Below are positions 5,780 through 10,319 of a stretch of DNA of 10,319 nucleotides, piece by piece; the stretch's first letter is position 1; every line of letters begins with the position of its first letter. Where the stretch lies: assembly GCA_002483425.1 (NCBI GenBank), contig DLHW01000017.1:1-10319 (forward strand), given 5' to 3'. Under the pieces are notes generated by a model. That model was not told the DNA's origin, did no database searches, and saw only the letters and a program-made list of their open reading frames with translations. Source of the DNA: Methylococcaceae bacterium UBA7658. Lineage in GTDB: Bacteria > Pseudomonadota > Gammaproteobacteria > Methylococcales > Methylomonadaceae. A program made the translations under genes and the position numbers.

Positions 5780-6754
5780 GTGAGTTGGCAACCGGATTGC
5801 TCGTTAGATGCGCTACGCTTACGCGCACAGATGCTGCAAACAATCCGCCGGTTTTTCCAGAAAAGATCGGTTCTGGAAGTTGAAACCCCCTTGCTGAGCA
5901 ATGCAGGTGGCACAGATCCACACCTCGATTTTTTTACGACCGGTTTTCACTGGCCGCCTTCGAACCGGACGCTGTATTTACAAACTTCGCCCGAATTCGC
6001 CATGAAGCGGCTGCTTGCTGCGGGCAGCGGATCGATTTTCCAGATCTGCAAGGCATTCAGAAACAGCGAATACGGCCGCTTTCATAATCCTGAATTTACC
6101 TTATTGGAATGGTATCGAGTAGGGTATGATTTAAACCGGTTAATGGACGAAGTGGCCGATCTCTTTATTGTTTTGTTTAAAGACTCCGGCTTTCTCGATC
6201 CGCCGCAACGAATTGCTTACCAGGACTTGTTTAAGCGGGAAACCGGCTTGAATCCGTTGGTATTTTCTTTCGAAAAGTATAATGCGTATGCCGAAAACAG
6301 CGGCTTTAGCGAAGCCGAATCGCTGTGCGGACACGATCACGCGCTTTGGCTGGATTTTATCTTCAGTCATCGTATACAGCCACGCTTAGGCTTAAATTCA
6401 CTTGCCATGGTGTACGGTTATCCGGCCTGTTTTTCATCGCTCGCCCGGCTTAACCGGGATAATGCACTGATAACCGACCGTGTTGAACTGTTTCTTAATG
6501 GTGTTGAATTAGGCAACGGTTATTACGAACTTGCCGATGCAAAAGAACAGGAACGCCGGTTCGATAACGAGATAGCGCTCCGCAAACAAAAGCAATATCC
6601 GGACGTTAACAAAGATATCAGGCTTTTATCGGCGCTTGCAGCCGGGCTACCCGACTGTTCCGGCATAGCAATTGGCTTAGATAGAGTTTTGATGGTGTTG
6701 TCCAACAGCCCGAAAATTGATGACGTATTAAGTTTTTCGATTCACAAAGCTTAA
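5780..6754 (+). CDS. epmA: EF-P--(R)-beta-lysine ligase EpmA
   Basis: EpmA (PoxA/YjeA/GenX) is a truncated class II lysyl-tRNA synthetase that activates (R)-beta-lysine and attaches it to Lys34 of EF-P. The protein has the catalytic core only, without the N-terminal anticodon-binding domain. Visible motifs are motif 1 (IRRFFQKRSVLEVETPLLS, about residues 22-40), TLYLQTSPEFAMKRLL, motif 2 (FRNSEYGRFHNPEFTLLEWYR, about 93-113), VELFLNGVELGNGYYEL, and motif 3 (GIAIGLDRVLMVL, 295-307). I chose GTG at 5780, giving 324 residues and an MSWQP start like the SWQP of the Escherichia coli enzyme (325 residues). A TTG at 5753 in the same frame would add nine residues; neither start has a clear ribosome binding site. 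It lies downstream of efp on the same strand, separated by the secreted-protein gene, and 71 bases before bamA. Confidence 0.93.
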   Translation: MSWQPDCSLDALRLRAQMLQTIRRFFQKRSVLEVETPLLSNAGGTDPHLDFFTTGFHWPPSNRTLYLQTSPEFAMKRLLAAGSGSIFQICKAFRNSEYGRFHNPEFTLLEWYRVGYDLNRLMDEVADLFIVLFKDSGFLDPPQRIAYQDLFKRETGLNPLVFSFEKYNAYAENSGFSEAESLCGHDHALWLDFIFSHRIQPRLGLNSLAMVYGYPACFSSLARLNRDNALITDRVELFLNGVELGNGYYELADAKEQERRFDNEIALRKQKQYPDVNKDIRLLSALAAGLPDCSGIAIGLDRVLMVLSNSPKIDDVLSFSIHKA

Positions 6755-6776
6755 GCAGATTGAATATTTGTTGTAT

Positions 6777-6782
6777 TATAAT
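6777..6782 (+). promoter_or_regulatory. Possible -10 box upstream of bamA
   Basis: TATAAT lies 43 bases before the bamA start, in the 71-base epmA-bamA spacer. No good -35 box is found 16 to 18 bases upstream, and I see no sigma-E-like pair. bamA may have its own promoter here as well as readthrough from epmA. Confidence 0.35.
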
Positions 6783-6825
6783 CAAACAGTTTCCTTGGCG
6801 GGTTAAGATTCTACTTAAAGCTTAA

Positions 6826-9147
6826 ATGAAATTACACCTATTTGTGCGTTTTTTACTGCTATGTCTGTTAGTCGTATCTCAGCCTGTCAGAAGCGACGAA
6901 GACTTCATTGTCAGCGATATTAAGGTCAACGGCTTACAACGGATATCCGAAGGAACGGTGTACAACTACCTGCCTGTGAATGTAGGGGAACGGTTTTCGC
7001 TAAACAATGTCGGTCCTGCCATCAAAGCCTTGTTCAAAACCGGTTTTTTTAAGGACGTCACCATGGAAAGAGACGGTACAGTCCTCATTGTCAATGTCGT
7101 TGAACGGCCTTCCATTGCAAAAATCATTTTTGAAGGCAATAAAGACCTCAGCAAAGATGATTTGACGAAAGCGTTAGATAAGATCGGGCTGTCCGAAGGC
7201 AAAATTTTCGACCGCTCGGTGCTGGATAAGGTCGAGGTCGAGTTGAAACGCCAGTACCTGAGTCATGGCAAGTACAGCTTAAAGATCAAGACCGAAGTGG
7301 CCGACCTCACCCGGAACCGGGTCGGCATCCGCATCAATATTTCCGAAGGCCGGGTTTCCAAGATCAAAGAAATCAACATCGTCGGAAACAAGGTCTTCGA
7401 CGATGCAGCCTTGTTAAAGAAATTAGAATTAAATACCAGCAATCTCTTGTCGTTTTACACCAAAGACGATCAATATTCCAAGCAAAAACTATCCGCCGAT
7501 CTCGAAACTTTACGGTCTTATTACTTGGATCGGGGCTATATTAACTTTAATATCGAATCAACCCAGGTTGCGATCACCCCAGATAAAAAAGACATTTATG
7601 TCACCATCAACGTCAAAGAAGGCGACATCTATAAGCTCGATAAGGTCAAATTGACCGGTAATCTCGTTGTAAAACCGGATGAGCTTATCAAACTAATGAC
7701 AGTCGGCCCCGGCGAAATTTTCTCCCGTAAAAATGCAACCGAAACCTCCAAAGCCATTCAGGATCGTTTAGGCGAAGAAGGTTACGCTTTCGCCAACGTT
7801 AATATGGTGCCGGAAATTCATGAGGAACATAAAACCGTGGACATGGCGTTTTTTGTCGATCCGGGCAAACGCGCCTATGTTCACCGCATTAATTTTACCG
7901 GCAACACCAAAACCCGGGACGAAGTGTTACGCCGTGAAATGCGCCAAATGGAATCGAGCTGGGCGTCCAGTTCTAAAATTGAACGATCGAAAACCCGGCT
8001 GGAACGCCTAGGTTATTTCGAAACGGTCAATGTAGAAACGCCGCCGGTTCCAGGCACAGCCGATCAAATCGACGTTAATTATTCGGTGGTGGAAAAATCC
8101 TCCGGAAACTTATCCGCGGGCATCGGCTTTTCACAAGTACAAGGCATTGTTATTAATGCTAATTTATCCCAAGACAACGTGTTCGGCTCGGGCAAACGGG
8201 TCAATCTTGCGTTTAACAATAGCGATTTTTTAACCAGCTACCAATTTGGATTTTTTAACCCCTACTTCACCACGGACGGCGTCAGCTTGGGTTACAACCT
8301 AGGCTATACCGACCGGAATGCCGGTCAAATCAACATCGCTAACTACTCGACTTCGATCGCCAATGCCGGGTTGGATTTCGGCATTCCTCTTAACGAATTC
8401 GACCAGCTTCGCGCCGGTCTCGATCTGAGATATACCCGGCTTAAAAATACCGACAATTCGTCCGAGCAAATCGATCAGTTTGTGCAGGATAACGGCAATC
8501 ATTTCGTTACTTTCGCACCGTCGATAGGCTGGACGCACGACACCTTAAACCGCGCAATATTTCCGAATAAAGGCGGGCAGCAACGATTATCCGGATTAAT
8601 TACATTGCCCGGAATCAGCGATTTGGAATATTACAAAATCAACTATAAGCATCAGGAATATTTTCCCTTATCCTCGGATTTTACCTTCCGTTTATTGGGG
8701 GATATTGCCTATGGCGATGGTTACGGCGACACGACCGATTTACCGTTCTTCGAAAATTATTACGGCGGCGGCACTAATTCCGTTCGTGGGTATCGCAACA
8801 ATACGCTGGGTCCAAGAGATGTTCCGATTGACGCCACTCAAAGAAGCCCTTTGCCCTTCGGCGGCTCGACGAAAGTTGTCGGCAGTGCGGAGTTATTTTT
8901 TCCGGTGCCTTTTTTACCCGACGTTAAATCGGTCCGGTTAGGTACTTTTTTCGACGCTGGCAGTATCGAAAATGATTTTAATATCGACATGCGCTATTCC
9001 GCCGGCGTTTCCGGCGAATGGCTATCCCCGTTCGGGGCATTATCGGTCAGCGCGGCGCTGCCTCTCAATGCGAGATCTTTTAATGCTGCAACCGGCATAG
9101 GCGACGAAAAACAAATCTTTCAATTCAACTTCGGACAGAATTTTTAG
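6826..9147 (+). CDS. bamA: Outer membrane protein assembly factor BamA
   Basis: BamA is the Omp85 core of the BAM complex and inserts beta-barrel proteins into the outer membrane. The 773-residue protein begins with a signal peptide (MKLHLFVRFLLLCLLVVSQP, cleavage near VRS-DEDF). Five POTRA domains follow, starting near 27 (FIVSDIKVNGLQRIS), 95 (IAKIIFEGNKDLSKDDL), 177 (SKIKEINIVGNKVFDD), 266 (IYKLDKVKLTGN) and 349 (RAYVHRINFTGNTKTRDEV). From about 425 the C-terminal barrel carries the conserved VRGY motif at 653-656 (NSVRGYRNNTLGPRD) that contacts the barrel interior. The protein ends in QFNFGQNF with the terminal Phe of a beta-signal. An in-frame TAA lies immediately before the ATG, so this is the earliest possible start; there is no clear Shine-Dalgarno site. 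Its upstream neighbour is epmA rather than the usual rseP. Confidence 0.96.
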   Translation: MKLHLFVRFLLLCLLVVSQPVRSDEDFIVSDIKVNGLQRISEGTVYNYLPVNVGERFSLNNVGPAIKALFKTGFFKDVTMERDGTVLIVNVVERPSIAKIIFEGNKDLSKDDLTKALDKIGLSEGKIFDRSVLDKVEVELKRQYLSHGKYSLKIKTEVADLTRNRVGIRINISEGRVSKIKEINIVGNKVFDDAALLKKLELNTSNLLSFYTKDDQYSKQKLSADLETLRSYYLDRGYINFNIESTQVAITPDKKDIYVTINVKEGDIYKLDKVKLTGNLVVKPDELIKLMTVGPGEIFSRKNATETSKAIQDRLGEEGYAFANVNMVPEIHEEHKTVDMAFFVDPGKRAYVHRINFTGNTKTRDEVLRREMRQMESSWASSSKIERSKTRLERLGYFETVNVETPPVPGTADQIDVNYSVVEKSSGNLSAGIGFSQVQGIVINANLSQDNVFGSGKRVNLAFNNSDFLTSYQFGFFNPYFTTDGVSLGYNLGYTDRNAGQINIANYSTSIANAGLDFGIPLNEFDQLRAGLDLRYTRLKNTDNSSEQIDQFVQDNGNHFVTFAPSIGWTHDTLNRAIFPNKGGQQRLSGLITLPGISDLEYYKINYKHQEYFPLSSDFTFRLLGDIAYGDGYGDTTDLPFFENYYGGGTNSVRGYRNNTLGPRDVPIDATQRSPLPFGGSTKVVGSAELFFPVPFLPDVKSVRLGTFFDAGSIENDFNIDMRYSAGVSGEWLSPFGALSVSAALPLNARSFNAATGIGDEKQIFQFNFGQNF

Positions 9148-9303
9148 TAAAAAATAGCGTATATCTTATCGTTTAGGCGTTATGTTTAAAGCGAATTAGC
9201 GGAACAAAAGCTTATTGAAACAGCCGATTTACCGATATCCTTTTAGTTTCATAGACAAATAACCTATAATTAGCCATTTTAATGTTTAGGAATTTCCGAT
9301 TAA

Positions 9304-9350
9304 GTCCTTCGATAGGCTCAGAGCAAACAGTTAGCAGATGAGTCCGTTCG
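9304..9350. repeat. Degenerate REP-like sequence in the bamA-skp gap
   Basis: CCTTCGATAGGCTCAG (9306-9321) followed by AGCAAACAG, and TCCGTTCGT a little further on, resemble a degraded copy of a dispersed repeat of the CCTTCGACAGGCTCAG...CGAACGG kind common in proteobacterial genomes. The match is from memory and imperfect. No coding sequence is seen around it. Confidence 0.4.
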
Positions 9351-9435
9351 TATCTAGGAGCATTGGCGAGCATGTCTCTCCACTTGTACCCTTGATGGTA
9401 TTAATGAGATCGATTTTTTCAGAGTTTCCTTAACT

Positions 9436-9473
9436 GTTTCGAACAAACTCGAATATTCGGAGTGCGTTTCGAA
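9436..9473. repeat. GTTTCGAA direct repeat flanking a CGAATATTCG palindrome
   Basis: GTTTCGAA occurs at 9436-9443 and again at 9466-9473, exactly 30 bases apart. Between them CGAATATTCG (9450-9459) is a perfect 10-base palindrome. The set could be a binding site for a dimeric regulator of skp or a small remnant of a repeat. It lies about 220 bases before the skp start, far for a simple operator. Confidence 0.35.
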
Positions 9474-9505
9474 TTAATTTATTCAAGAATACTGCGGCAG
9501 GATGA

Positions 9506-9536
9506 TGGCAAAATTTTTTTCATTAGTATTTTGCCA
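9506..9536. other. Perfect 9-bp inverted repeat in the bamA-skp gap
   Basis: TGGCAAAAT (9506-9514) and ATTTTGCCA (9528-9536) pair perfectly around a 13-base loop. It is AT-rich and no T-run follows directly, although an eight-T run occurs near 9561-9568. It could be a weak terminator after bamA or a structured leader of skp. The rest of the 544-base gap (9148-9691) holds no recognisable gene; an isolated TATAAT at 9265-9270 is the only promoter-like word I noted. Confidence 0.38.
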
Positions 9537-9691
9537 AAACCTAAACACTTGAGCGGCGGTTTTTTTTGAATGAATGTTAGCCAAGAATGTGCGTTTAAAT
9601 ATAACCGTACTTTGTAAGCCTTCGGCCGTATAGCACAAGCGTATAGCCTTATGAAAATTTTAATAGTGTAATTGTGGAGATCGAGTCAACG

Positions 9692-10195
9692 ATGAAAACG
9701 AAAATAGCAACATTTTTAGGATTATTGCTAATTGCAAACACCAGTTTTGCGGAATTGAAAATTGGCGTTGTTAACATAGCCGCCGTGCTCGAAAAAGCTC
9801 CTCAAGCCGAAAAGGCAAAAAAGCGTTTAGAACAAGAGTTTAAACCAAGAGACAATCAGTTAGCCTCCAGCCAAAAAGAAATTCAAGGCTTAGAGGAAAA
9901 ATTGAATAAAGACGCTTCTGTGATGAGCGAATCGCAACGCAATAAACTGGAAACAGAAATCCAAAATAAAGTGCGTGATTTCAGAAGACAACAAAAAGAA
10001 TTCGCCGAAGATTTCAATACTCGCCGGAACGACGAACTCAGCAAATTGCAAAGGCGGTTAGTGGAAGCCACGCGTTCCATTGCAAAAGATCAAGAGTTCG
10101 ATTTAATTTTATTGAAAGACGGCGTGATTTATTCAAGCGATCAATTGGACATAACCAGCCAACTGCAACAAAAAATCTCAACAATGCCGGAATAA
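9692..10195 (+). CDS. skp: Periplasmic chaperone Skp/OmpH
   Basis: Skp holds unfolded outer membrane proteins in the periplasm and delivers them to the BAM complex. The 167-residue protein starts with a signal peptide (MKTKIATFLGLLLIANTSFA, cleavage before ELKIG). The mature part begins with the family strand LKIGVVNIAAVLEKAPQAEKA. A long charged coiled coil follows from about 40 to 132, the tentacle arms of the trimeric jellyfish shape. The end returns to the core strand DLILLKDGVIYSSDQLDIT, another family hallmark. I use the ATG at 9692; a GTG at 9674 would put six extra residues before an otherwise perfect signal peptide, and GGAGA at 9676-9680 is a plausible, slightly distant ribosome binding site. 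It is 544 bases from bamA, unusually far, and 46 bases from fabZ, with lpxD missing between. Confidence 0.93.
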   Translation: MKTKIATFLGLLLIANTSFAELKIGVVNIAAVLEKAPQAEKAKKRLEQEFKPRDNQLASSQKEIQGLEEKLNKDASVMSESQRNKLETEIQNKVRDFRRQQKEFAEDFNTRRNDELSKLQRRLVEATRSIAKDQEFDLILLKDGVIYSSDQLDITSQLQQKISTMPE

Positions 10196-10219
10196 TAGCG
10201 GTTCCGGACAGAGTTTTTT
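10187..10219 (+). terminator. Weak hairpin plus T-tract between skp and fabZ
   Basis: CCGGAA (10187-10192) and TTCCGG (10202-10207) form a 6-bp stem that includes the end of skp, followed after 6 bases by a run of six T (10214-10219). The stem is short and the T-run is not adjacent, so it is at most an attenuator between skp and fabZ. Confidence 0.3.
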
Positions 10220-10241
10220 CTTTTAATAAAGCTTTAATTAC

Positions 10242-10319
10242 ATGTCTATCACATTAGATATCCTACAGATCCAAGCTTTTTTACCGCATCGATACCCTTT
10301 TCTACTGGTTGATAAGGTC
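10242..10319 (+). CDS. fabZ: 3-hydroxyacyl-ACP dehydratase FabZ (5' part, runs off window)
   Basis: Only the first 26 codons are present, reading MSITLDILQIQAFLPHRYPF and then LLVDKV at the window edge. The LPHRYPFLLVD block is the signature N-terminal motif of FabZ hotdog-fold dehydratases. These remove water from 3-hydroxyacyl-ACP in fatty acid elongation and sit beside the lipid A genes because both pathways share that intermediate. The catalytic His and Glu lie beyond the window. There is no Shine-Dalgarno site before the ATG. It follows skp by 46 bases; lpxA would be expected next. Confidence 0.88.
   Translation, partial: MSITLDILQIQAFLPHRYPFLLVDKV

Noticed and set aside
9265..9270. TATAAT in the bamA-skp gap as a promoter for a small RNA.
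   Set aside because: No good -35 box and no clear terminator a short distance downstream, so the call would rest on a six-base word in AT-rich DNA.
1..10319. CRISPR array, tRNA, rRNA, riboswitch or insertion-sequence transposase.
   Set aside because: No regularly spaced long direct repeats, no cloverleaf or rRNA sequence that I recognise, and no transposase reading frame were seen on either strand.

Overview
The window comes from a gammaproteobacterial chromosome. It carries a BamA-Skp-FabZ envelope and lipid cluster next to a complete set of elongation factor P (EF-P) and its lysylation enzymes EpmB and EpmA. The moderate base composition, small toxin-antitoxin modules and REP-like repeats would fit a Methylococcales-type methanotroph. 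That lineage guess is inference; only the gammaproteobacterial assignment is well supported.

Region 1 (1-2158) is accessory DNA. It opens with the tail of a hicA toxin gene broken by an in-frame stop, followed by an intact short hicB antitoxin. Next comes an AT-rich orphan gene whose protein carries an R-x4-H motif typical of HEPN RNases. A 454-base stretch without genes follows, holding a strong hairpin, a REP/MITE-like inverted repeat and another hairpin. An intact RelE/ParE-type toxin-antitoxin pair, joined by a TTGA stop/start overlap, ends the region.

Region 2 (2180-6754) is mostly housekeeping. A cytosolic-type 5'-nucleotidase converges on epmB, and a 117-base two-armed REP element lies between them. 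epmB and efp are divergent, sharing an 82-base spacer. A small secreted protein of unknown function lies between efp and epmA. EpmB makes (R)-beta-lysine, EpmA ligates it to Lys34 of EF-P, and modified EF-P rescues ribosomes stalled at polyproline. The pathway is therefore nearly complete here; no EpmC hydroxylase is visible.

Region 3 (6826-10319) is envelope biogenesis: bamA (outer-membrane insertase), a 544-base gap with repeats and hairpins, skp (periplasmic chaperone) and the first 26 codons of fabZ. Two departures from the common dxr-rseP-bamA-skp-lpxD-fabZ-lpxA order stand out: epmA replaces rseP upstream of bamA, and lpxD is missing between skp and fabZ.

The most interesting points are the HEPN-like orphan in a toxin-antitoxin island, the decayed hicA beside an intact hicB, the REP pair with compensatory stem changes, and the insertions inside otherwise conserved neighbourhoods. 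No clearly new multi-gene system is visible.
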